A DNA stretch of 64,000 nucleotides from Exiguobacterium sibiricum 7-3 (GTDB taxonomy: Bacteria > Bacillota > Bacilli > Exiguobacteriales > Exiguobacteriaceae). The DNA lies in the NCBI RefSeq assembly GCF_000620865.1, contig NZ_KK211190.1, positions 2,059,971-2,123,970 of the forward strand. Reading direction: 5' to 3'. Under the pieces are notes generated by a model. That model saw only the letters and a list, made by a program, of their open reading frames with translations. It was not told the origin of the DNA and did not search any database. Shown here piece by piece: positions 36,877-45,943 of this stretch. The translations under genes and the position numbers were made by a program. Within the stretch, counting starts at the first letter, position 1, and each line of letters starts with the position of its first letter.

Positions 36877-37560
36877 TTCATATAAAGTTGGTTTCACTTA
36901 CGGATGAACTCCTCTCATAGTAGAACTATTCGTGTACTTCAAAACCATAGGTTGTCCTCTTAATGAAGAGGTTGAAAGAAATCAGATTTGGCTATCGAGC
37001 GATCGATAGAAAGATGAAGCTACTCCATTATCTGACTTTACTTGGACCTAGGTGAAGCATAATGTCATCCGCTTGACGCAGTCGATCATTCGGTTGCTAA
37101 CATTCACTGCTAGACAACACTCCTTTTCACGAACTGTATTTGTTGCGGGTCTTGCTTGGTCTTGCTTGGTCTTGCTTGGTCTTGCTTGGTCTTGCTTGGT
37201 CTTGCTTGGTCTTGCTTGGTCTTGCTTGGTCTTGCTTGGTCTTGCTTGGTCTTGCTTGGTCTTGCTTGGTCTTGCTTGGTCTTGCTTGGTCTTGCTTGGT
37301 CTTGCTTGGTCTTGCTTGGACGTTTAATTTACGTTACCCTTCACTTTTCCCTTGCTTCGAAATCGTGAAGCTTCATACCCGTTTGAAATAACTTATCCAA
37401 AAAAGATATGAAATACCTTGGTAAACACTCTACCAAGAGAATGTCGTCCATCATTCTTGAGCCGTTTACAGGCGGCGACCTGAGATGAAATTTGTTGAAC
37501 GGTTTTCCGGGAACCAATTCGACTCGACGTTCATCTGACGTCTTTCCAAATCATTTGGTA
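36832..37560 (-). ncRNA. Putative long structured RNA with internal repeat array
   Basis: The longest gene-free stretch of the window. A strong minus-strand promoter (37566-37593) and a terminator (36831-36876) bound about 730 bases without any credible ORF. Many short perfect stems are visible: CCAAAT/ATTTGG, GACGT/ACGTC, AGATGAA/TTCATCT, GCCG/CGGC, GAATG/CATTC and CTTGGTA/TACCAAG before the repeat, and CTATCGA/TCGATAG (36992-37009) and CCTCTT/AAGAGG (36956-36971) after it. The repeat array divides the RNA into two structured halves. I do not recognise the family. OLE RNA is a hypothesis only, because it lives in the same broad gene neighbourhood in other Firmicutes. Confidence 0.5.
37150..37319. 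repeat. 17-copy perfect 10-bp tandem repeat (TCTTGCTTGG)
   Basis: Seventeen head-to-tail copies of TCTTGCTTGG (CCAAGCAAGA on the minus strand) without a single substitution. As minus-strand RNA the array has no U and no GG, so it cannot fold on itself and would be an open single strand. All three plus-strand frames are open through it simply because of the sequence; this is not a gene. It is not CRISPR, since there are no spacers. Confidence 0.97.
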
Positions 37561-37565
37561 CCTTT

Positions 37566-37593
37566 ATTATAACAAACATTTCAGTTTGTGCAA
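37566..37593 (-). promoter_or_regulatory. Strong SigA promoter of the putative RNA
   Basis: -35 TTGCAC (37588-37593) and a perfect -10 TATAAT (37566-37571), with a 16-base spacer, reading away from spo0A. A dyad ACAAAC/GTTTGT (37572-37577 and 37584-37589) lies in the spacer and could be an operator. Confidence 0.75.
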
Positions 37594-37631
37594 CATTTAT
37601 TTAGTGAATATTCAGTTTTTATTTGTAAATC

Positions 37632-37676
37632 AAAAAAAACAGGCTTATTCGGATGCTTTCATCCGTACAAACCTGA
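37632..37676 (-). terminator. Terminator after spo0A
   Basis: On the minus strand CAGG...CGGATG AAAG CATCCG...CCTG forms a stem followed by eight T's. Confidence 0.85.
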
Positions 37677-37686
37677 TTCTCTCTAC

Positions 37687-38400
37687 TTAAGATCCGTTCA
37701 TATGGTTTGACACATAAGAAATGAACTCGGAATTTTTGGGACTTTTCTGTTGTTCAATCCGTCCGTTGAATAAGGTATGTTCACTCATACCTTCTTTCCA
37801 AGCCGACTTAATCGCATGACGCATCGCCCGTTCGACACGCGAGGAGGTTGTTTGATGTTTTTTGGCAATCATCGGGTACAGTTCTTTTGTGATCAACCCC
37901 AATAAATCTTCTCGTTCCAGCACCATCAAGACTGCATCTTTTAAGTACGTGAACCCTTTGATATGCGGAGCAATCCCGATTTCCCGTAGCGTGGTCCCGA
38001 CTTTCGTTTCGACCGGTTCTATTTGGTTCGTCTGTACGCCATGAACGACCAGGCGTATTTTATTGACAAGTTGATCTAAACTAAACGGTTTTAATAAAAA
38101 GTAGGCAGCGCCCAGTGAAACCGCTTGTTGCGATACTTCATCTTTTCCGAACGCACTTAACATGATGACAGCCGGACTGCTTTCATGATTCATCAATGCC
38201 TCCAAGACCCCTAACCCATCAAGATGAGGCATGATGATATCTAATAATAGAACGTCCGTCTCGACATGTTCCAATTTCTCCAGACAACTCTCGCCATTGT
38301 ATGCGACACACACTACTTCCATGTCGTCTTGGGCAGATAGATGTTGCCGAATCAATTCGACCATCTCTCGGTTATCATCTGCAATCCCAACTCTAATCAA
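37687..38400 (-). CDS. spo0A: Spo0A-type response regulator
   Basis: A 237-residue regulator. The receiver domain (1-120) has the acidic pair D8-D9, phosphoacceptor D54 in LLLDIIMP and Lys in LLKPF. The C-terminal domain holds the Spo0A DNA-recognition helix region, with KKHQTTSSRVERAMRHAIKSAW and NSEFISYV, characteristic of Spo0A and not of other regulators. It is about 30 residues shorter than B. subtilis Spo0A. The gene lies 3 bases from the recN stop, where Bacillus has spoIVB. In a non-sporulating host it may control biofilm or stationary-phase genes. Confidence 0.92.
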   Translation of the reverse strand: MIRVGIADDNREMVELIRQHLSAQDDMEVVCVAYNGESCLEKLEHVETDVLLLDIIMPHLDGLGVLEALMNHESSPAVIMLSAFGKDEVSQQAVSLGAAYFLLKPFSLDQLVNKIRLVVHGVQTNQIEPVETKVGTTLREIGIAPHIKGFTYLKDAVLMVLEREDLLGLITKELYPMIAKKHQTTSSRVERAMRHAIKSAWKEGMSEHTLFNGRIEQQKSPKNSEFISYVSNHMNGS

Positions 38401-38403
38401 TTG

Positions 38404-40113
38404 TTACACCCCATTTTTAAGCGATTCCTTCATATGCATTGCCTGTTCCATCAGTTCTTCCGCATGACGCAATGTCAAGTCCGTCATATGTGTACCGGAA
38501 ATCATCCGTCCCAGTTCATTTCCGCGTTCCGAGTCAGTCAGTACGTTGACCTGTGTCGTCGTCCGGTCCGTCTCTTCAATTTTGCGAATATACAAATGTT
38601 GATCCGCAATGGAAGCGACTTGAGGCAAGTGGGTGATACACAACACTTGACTGTCGATTGACAGACGATAAATCTTTTCCGCCATTGCTTGGGCGACACG
38701 TCCGGATACCCCTGTATCCACCTCATCAAAGATAATCGAGGCCACACCGACTGAACGTGAGAAAATCGATTTCAGTCCCAGCATGATACGCGACAATTCG
38801 CCGCCGGAAGCGACTTTCCCCAGAGACTTAAACGGTTCTCCAGCATTAGTCATGATATAGAACTCAACAAAATCGATTCCGTTTCTACGTAAAGTGGGTA
38901 CCTTCCCATCCTGTAAAAAACGAATTTCAAATCGGGCTTTTTCCATATACAACTGACGTAGCTCGAGATGAATCGCTTCGCCTAAAAGATGCGCTGCTTT
39001 TCTCCGGACCTGTGACAACTCGCCACCGATTTCGAACAGTTCCGTTTCCAACTGTTCCACTTCTGTTTTCAGTTTCTCAATCCGCTCATCCCGATTCGTC
39101 ATCGTATCCAGTTCCACACCGATTTTTTTCCCGTATGCGATGACTTCTTCAATCGTCGCCCCGTATTTTCGTTTCAATTGTTGGAATACTGACAGACGAA
39201 GTTCGATTTCATCAAGCCGATTCGAATCAAATTCCAATGTTTCGAGTTGATCACGGACCGCATACCCGACTTCCTCTAGCGCATAAAACGCATTCGCCAG
39301 TGTATCACTTTGACCAGAAAACTCATCATCGATACTTGATGCCTGCTGAAGCTCACGCATCGCATCTCCTACGGAATCGATACCGCGTCGTTCATCATGC
39401 AACGCATCGTAAGCCGCACTGAGAGAGGCGTGAAGTTTTTCGAAGTTCGCCAACCGGTTTCGTTCGCTCAACAACTCTTCTTCTTCTCCTTTTCGGAGTT
39501 TCGCACTGTCGATTTCTTCCGTTTGAAAAGACAACAAATCGATGCGTTGAGCTAATTCCTGCTCGCTTTGCGCCAACGCTTGTAAGGCATCGCGTTTTTC
39601 TTCATACTGCTGAAAACGTTCCTGATACCGTTCGAGAATCGGAGAAATCGTCGCATGTCCGAAATCATCCAAAATCGTTTGATGATACGTACTTTCCATC
39701 AAATGTTGATGTTCATGCTGACCATGCAGGTCGACAAGTGCCCGTCCGAATTCCCGTAAGATCGTCAACGTGACTAATTTATGGTTGACGCGACAGACAC
39801 TTTTCCCGGAAGCAAACAAATCACGTCGTAAAATGATCATGCCGTCTTCCATGTCGATCCCGTACTCTTCGGCTAACGTGTATGCCATGTGACCGTCTTC
39901 AATCATGAAGAGACCTTCTAATTCAGCCTTGTCCTCACCATACCGAACAAATTCAGCTGATCCGCGACCACCAATCAGTAATCCAATCGCATCCAGCACG
40001 ATCGATTTGCCGGCTCCTGTCTCTCCGGTCAAGACCGTCATACCTTTTTTAAAATCAATCTGTAGCTGGTCAATGATTGCAAATTGTTTTATCGATAGTT
40101 CAGCTAACATCAT
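38404..40113 (-). CDS. recN: DNA repair ATPase RecN
   Basis: A 569-residue SMC-like protein acting early in double-strand break repair. Walker A GETGAGKS in the N-terminal head, long coiled-coil arms (about 150-390), then the second head half with GGELSRIMLGLKS and FDEVDTGVSGR. It is in an argR-recN-spo0A run with gaps of 9 and 3 bases. Either of two adjacent ATGs may start it. Confidence 0.96.
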   Translation of the reverse strand: MMLAELSIKQFAIIDQLQIDFKKGMTVLTGETGAGKSIVLDAIGLLIGGRGSAEFVRYGEDKAELEGLFMIEDGHMAYTLAEEYGIDMEDGMIILRRDLFASGKSVCRVNHKLVTLTILREFGRALVDLHGQHEHQHLMESTYHQTILDDFGHATISPILERYQERFQQYEEKRDALQALAQSEQELAQRIDLLSFQTEEIDSAKLRKGEEEELLSERNRLANFEKLHASLSAAYDALHDERRGIDSVGDAMRELQQASSIDDEFSGQSDTLANAFYALEEVGYAVRDQLETLEFDSNRLDEIELRLSVFQQLKRKYGATIEEVIAYGKKIGVELDTMTNRDERIEKLKTEVEQLETELFEIGGELSQVRRKAAHLLGEAIHLELRQLYMEKARFEIRFLQDGKVPTLRRNGIDFVEFYIMTNAGEPFKSLGKVASGGELSRIMLGLKSIFSRSVGVASIIFDEVDTGVSGRVAQAMAEKIYRLSIDSQVLCITHLPQVASIADQHLYIRKIEETDRTTTQVNVLTDSERGNELGRMISGTHMTDLTLRHAEELMEQAMHMKESLKNGV

Positions 40114-40122
40114 GTCAACTCC

Positions 40123-40572
40123 TTACAACATTCCTAAAATACGTTCGGTCACTTCCGTTGCTGCTTCTTCGTTTCGTGTAATCATTAGTATCGTATCATC
40201 TCCACAGACCGTACCGAGCAACTCCGGCCAATTTAAATGATCCAGGAGGACGCCTAATGCGTTGGCATTCCCTGGTAAGACATGCATGACAATCAAATTT
40301 TGAGCAGAATCAATCGAGATGAAGCTATCTCCGAGTAATCGGCGTAACTTTCCAAGTGGATTGAATCGCTGATCAGCAGGCAAACTGTATTTATATCTTC
40401 CATCATTTAACGGTACTTTTACGAGATGGAGTTCTTTAATGTCTCGAGAGACGGTAGCCTGCGTTACTTTATACCCTGCATTTCGAAGTTCCTCGACCAG
40501 TTCATCCTGTGTTTCGATTTCTGACTGCGTAATGATTTCCCGAATCTTGATTAACCGTTGCCCCTTTGTCAT
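40123..40572 (-). CDS. argR: Arginine repressor ArgR/AhrC
   Basis: A 149-residue regulator. The winged-helix domain (about 1-70) has [21 protein letters not shown] and the recognition helix [19 protein letters not shown]; the C-terminal hexamerisation domain binds arginine through GNANALG and a [10 protein letters not shown] segment. It should repress arginine biosynthesis and uptake genes, possibly including the ABC transporter at 4676-6905. The ATG follows GTGAGGTGCAAGG. Confidence 0.95.
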   Translation of the reverse strand: MTKGQRLIKIREIITQSEIETQDELVEELRNAGYKVTQATVSRDIKELHLVKVPLNDGRYKYSLPADQRFNPLGKLRRLLGDSFISIDSAQNLIVMHVLPGNANALGVLLDHLNWPELLGTVCGDDTILMITRNEEAATEVTERILGML

Positions 40573-40714
40573 CCTTGCACCTCACAGTTTTTCTTCACTG
40601 ATACTATTGTAATCCAATAATTCGATAAAAGTCCATGCTTGCCCTATTCATTCCTGCCAAATCAAAAACAGACCCCATCATCTTTGAAGGAGCCTGCTTG
40701 GAAATCAATTGGTC

Positions 40715-41521
40715 TTACAACGCGGCATGTGCCAGGCGAACCGTTTCAAGTGGATCAACCGCCTCTTCCATTCCCGGTGTCTTGAGTTGAGCATGTAAAA
40801 GAAATTCAATATTGCCTTCACCACCCGTGATCGGTGAAAAATCTAATTGTTTGACGTAAAACCCTTCTCGGACAAAGAAATCAACCATCTCTTTGAGTAC
40901 CCGATCGTGAATCCGTTCATCCCGAACAATCCCTTTTTTACCGACATCATCCCGCCCCGCTTCAAACTGTGGTTTGACGAGCGCAATGACATCCCCCCCC
41001 TGAGCTAGAATGGCTTTTAAGGGCGGAAGGATTAATCGGAGCGAAATGAAGGAGACATCAATGGTCGCAAAACTTGGCTGAATCGAAAACATGTCTGGTG
41101 TCGCATGGCGGAAATTTGTTTTCTCCATTGCCGTCACACGATCGTCCGAACGTAATTTCCAGTCCAGTTGATTTGACCCGACATCAAGCGCATACATATG
41201 TGCAGCCCCATTTTGTAAGGCGCAATCCGTGAACCCGCCTGTTGAAGAGCCGATATCAAGACCAATCCGTCCGGACACATCGATATCGAATACAGCAAGT
41301 GCTTTCTCCATCTTATATCCACCACGACCGACATATGGCATGACCTGACCTTTAACCGTCAAATCAATGTCTGATTTTACTTTTTCACCGGCTTTTTCCA
41401 ATCGTTCTGTTCCACTGAATACAAGACCTGCCATAATGGTCCGTTTTGCTTTTTCACGTGTTTCACATAGACCGCGCTCGACGAGTAAGACGTCTAGGCG
41501 GATTTTTTTTACAGTTTCCAT
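40715..41521 (-). CDS. yqxC: TlyA-family rRNA methyltransferase / hemolysin-like protein (YqxC)
   Basis: A 268-residue protein with an N-terminal S4 RNA-binding domain (about 5-65, RLDVLLVERGLCETREKAK) and a FtsJ-like SAM domain: DIGSSTGGFTDCALQNGA, ALDVGSNQL, IDVSFISL and LVKPQFEAGR. TlyA homologs 2'-O-methylate rRNA cytidines. It follows dxs by six bases and its gap to argR (142 bases) should hold the argR promoter; a weak stem near 40675 may be a terminator. Confidence 0.9.
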   Translation of the reverse strand: METVKKIRLDVLLVERGLCETREKAKRTIMAGLVFSGTERLEKAGEKVKSDIDLTVKGQVMPYVGRGGYKMEKALAVFDIDVSGRIGLDIGSSTGGFTDCALQNGAAHMYALDVGSNQLDWKLRSDDRVTAMEKTNFRHATPDMFSIQPSFATIDVSFISLRLILPPLKAILAQGGDVIALVKPQFEAGRDDVGKKGIVRDERIHDRVLKEMVDFFVREGFYVKQLDFSPITGGEGNIEFLLHAQLKTPGMEEAVDPLETVRLAHAAL

Positions 41522-41527
41522 GAATCG

Positions 41528-43414
41528 TTACACACTCTGTTTCTTTCCTTGATTGACAAACGAGCGAACTTCTTCCGCAATCTGTCCAGGTAATAATCCG
41601 ATTTCTTCTAACAATTCGTTGACGCCGCCGTGTTCGATATACCAATCCGGAATACCAAATCGTTTGACGCGCGGGAAGGCTTCCTGTTCATTGGCATGTT
41701 CGAGAACAGCTGAACCGAATCCACCTTTAAGCACCGCTTCTTCAAGCGTTACAAGCGGAATTCCTTCTGCATATAAAGCAGTCAACATTTTTTCATCCAG
41801 TGGTTTGATCGTCCGGGCATTGATGACCCGTACCGATAACTCGCCTTCAAGAAGTTCCGCGATTTTCAGGGCGTCTTGCACTTGTGGACCAAACGCCATG
41901 ATGGCGACATCCGTTCCTTCACGTTCCACGTCCCATGTATCAAGCGAAATCTCACGGAGTGTCTCATCCATTGGAACACCGATTCCTTCTCCACGCGGGA
42001 AACGGACAGCAATCGGTCCTTCGTATTTAACAGCCGAATAGAGAAGATGTTGTAGTTCATTCTCATCCTTCGCCATGACAATCCGAATATTCGGCACGTG
42101 ACGCATGAAGGCGATATCAAAGACACCTTGGTGTGTCTCACCATCAGCACCCACAAGACCAGAACGGTCGATTGTAAACGTGACATCCAGGTTCTGACGC
42201 GCAACGTCATGAACGAGTTGGTCATATGCGCGCTGGAAGAAGGTCGAGTAAATCGATACGACTGGCTTCATCCCTTGTGTTGCCTGACCCGCAGCAAACG
42301 TCACGGCATGTTGTTCCGCGATTCCGACATCAAACATCCGCTCCGGGAATTCTTTTTCAAAACAATCCAGTTTCGATCCAACACTCATTGCCGGCGTAAT
42401 CAGTGTCAGCTTTTCATCCTCACGGGCCATCTTCGTCAACGTATCTGCTACTGTAAACGAATAGCTTGGTGCTTTTGATTTCCCTTTGATGACTTCACCC
42501 GACTCGATTTTGTACGGTCCAAGACCATGCCATGTACCGATGCCGTCGTATTCTGCCGGACGGTAGCCTTTTCCTTTTTTCGTGATGACATGAAGCAAGA
42601 CAGGTCCTTCTTCTTTCTTCACATAATTCAGCTGTTCAATTAAATCGGTCAAATCATGACCATCGACTGGTCCGTAATAATTGAAACCGAGTTCTTCAAA
42701 GAACATGCCGGGAACAAGTGCTCCTTTGACAGCTTCTTTAATTTTCTCTCCGCCTTTTTCAAGCTTTCCGCCGATTAAAGGAATTTTTTTAATCAATGTT
42801 TCCAGCTCATCTTGTGCATAACGGACTTTGCGGGAAGAACGGATTCTACCTAACATCTGATGCATCGCCCCGACATTCGGTGCAATTGACATCTCATTGT
42901 CGTTTAAAATGACGATGACGTTTTGTTGCTCCGCACCGATATGGTTCAATGCTTCGAGTGCCATTCCGCCTGTCAATGCACCATCCCCGATGATGGCAAT
43001 CGCCCGGTCATCGTTTCCTTTTAATTCATTTGATACAGCAATCCCCATCGCTGCCGAAAGTGAAGTCGAGCTGTGTCCAGTTTCCCAGACATCATGGACG
43101 CTCTCGTTGCGTTTCGGGAACCCACACAACCCTTTATGTTGCCGTAACGTATCAAACTGACCTGCCCGTCCTGTCAGAATTTTATGCACGTATGCTTGGT
43201 GTCCGACATCCCAGACGAATTTATCGTTTGGACTGTCAAATTCACGGTGAAGCGCCAACGTCAGTTCAACGACACCTAAATTCGGTGCCAAATGTCCACC
43301 TGTTGTTGCTAGTTCTTCAATCAAAAAGCGTCGGATGTCGCCTGCGAACAGTTCTAATTCCGAGACTGACATACGCTTTAAAAATGACGGATCCTGTATC
43401 TCTGTCAACTTCAT
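41528..43414 (-). CDS. dxs: 1-Deoxy-D-xylulose-5-phosphate synthase
   Basis: First enzyme of the MEP isoprenoid pathway: pyruvate + glyceraldehyde 3-phosphate to DXP. 628 residues, TPP-dependent, with the catalytic His in [13 protein letters not shown], the TPP/Mg block [15 protein letters not shown] to [16 protein letters not shown] and the C-terminal transketolase halves with GIAEQHAV and [15 protein letters not shown]. It starts 120 bases after the ispA terminator and so probably has its own promoter. Confidence 0.96.
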   Translation of the reverse strand: MKLTEIQDPSFLKRMSVSELELFAGDIRRFLIEELATTGGHLAPNLGVVELTLALHREFDSPNDKFVWDVGHQAYVHKILTGRAGQFDTLRQHKGLCGFPKRNESVHDVWETGHSSTSLSAAMGIAVSNELKGNDDRAIAIIGDGALTGGMALEALNHIGAEQQNVIVILNDNEMSIAPNVGAMHQMLGRIRSSRKVRYAQDELETLIKKIPLIGGKLEKGGEKIKEAVKGALVPGMFFEELGFNYYGPVDGHDLTDLIEQLNYVKKEEGPVLLHVITKKGKGYRPAEYDGIGTWHGLGPYKIESGEVIKGKSKAPSYSFTVADTLTKMAREDEKLTLITPAMSVGSKLDCFEKEFPERMFDVGIAEQHAVTFAAGQATQGMKPVVSIYSTFFQRAYDQLVHDVARQNLDVTFTIDRSGLVGADGETHQGVFDIAFMRHVPNIRIVMAKDENELQHLLYSAVKYEGPIAVRFPRGEGIGVPMDETLREISLDTWDVEREGTDVAIMAFGPQVQDALKIAELLEGELSVRVINARTIKPLDEKMLTALYAEGIPLVTLEEAVLKGGFGSAVLEHANEQEAFPRVKRFGIPDWYIEHGGVNELLEEIGLLPGQIAEEVRSFVNQGKKQSV

Positions 43415-43506
43415 ACCTTACCGCCTCTTTCCCTTGCATTCTTATATGGTTTGTACCCTACATTGTACTAGAACAATCTTGCGAATGCCACATTCCCGGC
43501 GCATAA

Positions 43507-43533
43507 AAAAAGACGGCATACTACGCCGCCTCT
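43507..43533 (-). terminator. Terminator after ispA
   Basis: On the minus strand AGGCGGC pairs with GCCGTCT (one G-U) around GTAGTAT, then TTTTTT. Confidence 0.75.
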
Positions 43534-43534
43534 C

Positions 43535-44404
43535 TTAATGGTCACGCTTGACGACGAAGTCGAGCAAATCCTTAAGCGGTGCCGCTTCGACGGAAAGAGC
43601 TTCGATTGCTTCATTTGCTGCCGTCACTTGGGCTGCAAGTGCCCGTTCCGCTCCGTCAAGACCTAGTAGTTTTGGATAAGTTGCTTTGTCATTTCCTTCA
43701 TCACTGCCAACCGGTTTTCCGATTTTATCAGCGTCTCCGGTCACGTCCAAGATGTCGTCTTGAATCTGAAACGCAATCCCCAGATGAAGACCATACCGTT
43801 TCAAATGTGCGAGATCCTCATCCGCGACTCCGGCTAAAATACCGCCTGCTTCGACCGCAAAAATCAGCAGCGCTCCCGTTTTCCGACGGTGAATCGACTC
43901 GAGTTCCTCCGCGTCATTGATTCCTCCACGCTCACCCAGCATATCGTCTAATTGACCGCCGACCATTCCGGCTGCACCTGCCGCTGTTGCGAGTCGCTCG
44001 AGCAATTTCACTTTAACTTCTGCTGTCGCCTTGGTCTCGAGTAAACATGTAAAGGCATTCGTGAGTAACGCATCTCCAGCGAGAATCGCAGTCGCTTCAT
44101 CAAATTGAATATGATTCGTCGGACGTCCGCGTCGCATGTCATCATCATCCATCGCCGGTAAATCATCATGAATCAACGAATATGTATGAATCATCTCAAG
44201 GGCTGCTGCCGTAGCGTCACCCATCTTGCGGTCGATCCCATACGCATCAAGGACAGCATAAATCAATGCTGGCCGGACACGCTTTCCGCCTGCATCAAGC
44301 GAATAACGCATGGCTTCCCGTAGACGTTCTGGTGCTTCTAGACGAGTCATGAATGTTTCCAGTGCTTGTTCCACTTGCGTTTTCCACTCTGTTAAGACAA
44401 TCAT
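43535..44404 (-). CDS. ispA: Farnesyl diphosphate synthase (polyprenyl synthetase)
   Basis: Condenses IPP with DMAPP and GPP to FPP. A 289-residue all-helical enzyme. First Asp-rich motif: IHDDLPAMDDDDMRRGRPTNH; second: QIQDDILDVTGDADK; GGKRVRPALIY and FQIQDD are also visible. Its start overlaps xseB by four bases, so it belongs to the folD-xseA-xseB-ispA run. Confidence 0.95.
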   Translation of the reverse strand: MIVLTEWKTQVEQALETFMTRLEAPERLREAMRYSLDAGGKRVRPALIYAVLDAYGIDRKMGDATAAALEMIHTYSLIHDDLPAMDDDDMRRGRPTNHIQFDEATAILAGDALLTNAFTCLLETKATAEVKVKLLERLATAAGAAGMVGGQLDDMLGERGGINDAEELESIHRRKTGALLIFAVEAGGILAGVADEDLAHLKRYGLHLGIAFQIQDDILDVTGDADKIGKPVGSDEGNDKATYPKLLGLDGAERALAAQVTAANEAIEALSVEAAPLKDLLDFVVKRDH

Positions 44405-44631
44405 TGTGATCCCCCTTTTTCACGTAACGTGCCGTCTTGTTCCAAGATTTGATCCAACCGTTGTTCTGCCGTCGACAGTTTCCCTTGACAGAGTGCCGTC
44501 AATTTGACACCTTCCTCGTACAAATTCATCGCTTGTTCAAGCGGTGCTTCACCCGCTTCCAGTAATTCGACGATTTCTTCCAACCGCTCTAAAGCTGCTT
44601 CAAAGGATTGTTCTGTTTCCATCTTCTTCAT
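44401..44631 (-). CDS. xseB: Exodeoxyribonuclease VII small subunit
   Basis: A 76-residue helical-hairpin protein matching XseB: SFEAALERLEEIVELLEAGEAPLEQAMNLYEEGVKL. Several copies bind XseA to form exonuclease VII, which degrades single-stranded DNA. The gene overlaps xseA by 32 bases, consistent with coupled translation. Confidence 0.95.
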   Translation of the reverse strand: MKKMETEQSFEAALERLEEIVELLEAGEAPLEQAMNLYEEGVKLTALCQGKLSTAEQRLDQILEQDGTLREKGGSQ

Positions 44632-45943
44632 CCTCTCGTTTCGCTAGGATACTCCCGTCATGAAACTGAACCCGGAAGGTCTGATCTGACAATTCTGCTA
44701 CGGAGCGGACGAGTCGTCCATCCTGCTCGACGTATGTATATCCACGAAGCATGACTTGCGTCGGACTGACCGAGTCGAGACGGGCAATCATTTGATGGAG
44801 CCGATCCTGCTTCGAGCGAATAATGGTGTGAATCCGTTCTAGTTGTTTTCGTGTCCGAATCAATTGGCGCTTTTGTTCTGCCAGACGTTCTTGCATCGCG
44901 ATCCGTGCGAAACGGTTCACCTGATCGGTCAACGCTTGTTGTTTCGTCTGCAACACTTGCTTCCCGATTCGATGAAGTCCCATCTCTGCCCGGTCCAACC
45001 GTTCTTGTTTTAAACCTAACAAGACCCGAGGAGATTTCAATCCGTAACTTGTTGCCAACCGGTTGACTTGATCTTTACGTTCGTTGATGTACTGAGCGTA
45101 ATGTCGTGTCAATCTTCGATTCAGCTCATTGAGACGCTTCTCGAGTTCTACTGCCTCAGGCGTCACGAGTTCTGCCGCGGCTGTTGGTGTCGCCGCCCGG
45201 ACATCAGCAACAAAATCAGCAATCGTAAAGTCTGTTTCATGACCGACCGCTGACACAATCGGAATCCGCGACTGATGAATCGCCGTCACAACCGACATTT
45301 CGTTGAACGCCCACAGTTCCTCGATTGATCCGCCCCCCCGACCGATAATCATCACATCACACGCTTGATGTTCATTCATTGCTTCAATGGCACGGACGAT
45401 TTGGGGTGCTGCGTCTTTTCCCTGGACCAGCACAGGTGCAAAGACGATGGCGGCTTGCGGATAACGCCGACGTAACGTCGTCGCGATGTCATGCAAGGCT
45501 GCCCCCTTCGGTGATGTCACGATTCCGATTTTTTGCGGGAATGCCGGCAACGGCAGTTTCTGTTCCGACTCAAACCAGCCTCGGGCTTCGACATCCTCTT
45601 TCAATCGGACATAGGCTTCGTAGAGGGCGCCTACGCCGTCTTCCATCATCCGTTCGACGTAGAGTTGCATCTCACCCGATGCGACATATACTGAAATCCG
45701 CGCCGTTATGATGACGCGTGCACCGTCCCGGATGTCCGTTTTGACACGGCCGGCATCGCGGGCGAACATAACGGCTTTCATCCGCGACTGTTCGTCTTTC
45801 AACGTAAAATAAAGGTGACCGGAAGAGTGTCGTTTAAAGTTCGACACTTCTCCCACCACCTGAACTTGTTGGAGCAACGAGTCATTCTCGAGTTCCCGCT
45901 TCACGTAATGGACGAGTTCGGAAACCTGAAGAGGATTCGTCAT
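44600..45943 (-). CDS. xseA: Exodeoxyribonuclease VII large subunit
   Basis: A 447-residue nuclease subunit. An N-terminal OB fold (about 15-100, VQVVGEVSNFKRHSSGHLYFTLKDE) binds ssDNA; the catalytic domain (about 125-310) has GIVTSPKGAALHDI, DVMIIGRGGGSIEELWAFNE and PIVSAVGHETDFTIADFVAD with its conserved acidic residues; a long coiled coil follows. It overlaps folD by four bases. Confidence 0.96.
   Translation of the reverse strand: MTNPLQVSELVHYVKRELENDSLLQQVQVVGEVSNFKRHSSGHLYFTLKDEQSRMKAVMFARDAGRVKTDIRDGARVIITARISVYVASGEMQLYVERMMEDGVGALYEAYVRLKEDVEARGWFESEQKLPLPAFPQKIGIVTSPKGAALHDIATTLRRRYPQAAIVFAPVLVQGKDAAPQIVRAIEAMNEHQACDVMIIGRGGGSIEELWAFNEMSVVTAIHQSRIPIVSAVGHETDFTIADFVADVRAATPTAAAELVTPEAVELEKRLNELNRRLTRHYAQYINERKDQVNRLATSYGLKSPRVLLGLKQERLDRAEMGLHRIGKQVLQTKQQALTDQVNRFARIAMQERLAEQKRQLIRTRKQLERIHTIIRSKQDRLHQMIARLDSVSPTQVMLRGYTYVEQDGRLVRSVAELSDQTFRVQFHDGSILAKREDEEDGNRTIL

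Noticed and set aside
37150-37319. CRISPR array
   Set aside because: The units are contiguous with no spacers and no cas gene is nearby.
37052-37391. Three overlapping plus-strand ORFs of Leu-Ala-Trp-Ser-Cys repeats over the tandem repeat
   Set aside because: They exist in all three frames only because a 10-bp unit without stops is repeated. None has a ribosome site or a conserved flank.
36832-37560. Firm identification as OLE RNA
   Set aside because: The neighbourhood is suggestive, but I cannot match conserved OLE sequence by eye, and no oapA-like gene lies beside it. Kept as a hypothesis only.
45379-45711. Plus-strand ORF of 110 codons opposite xseA
   Set aside because: Shadow of xseA codon bias; no ribosome site and Arg/Ser-rich composition typical of antisense frames.
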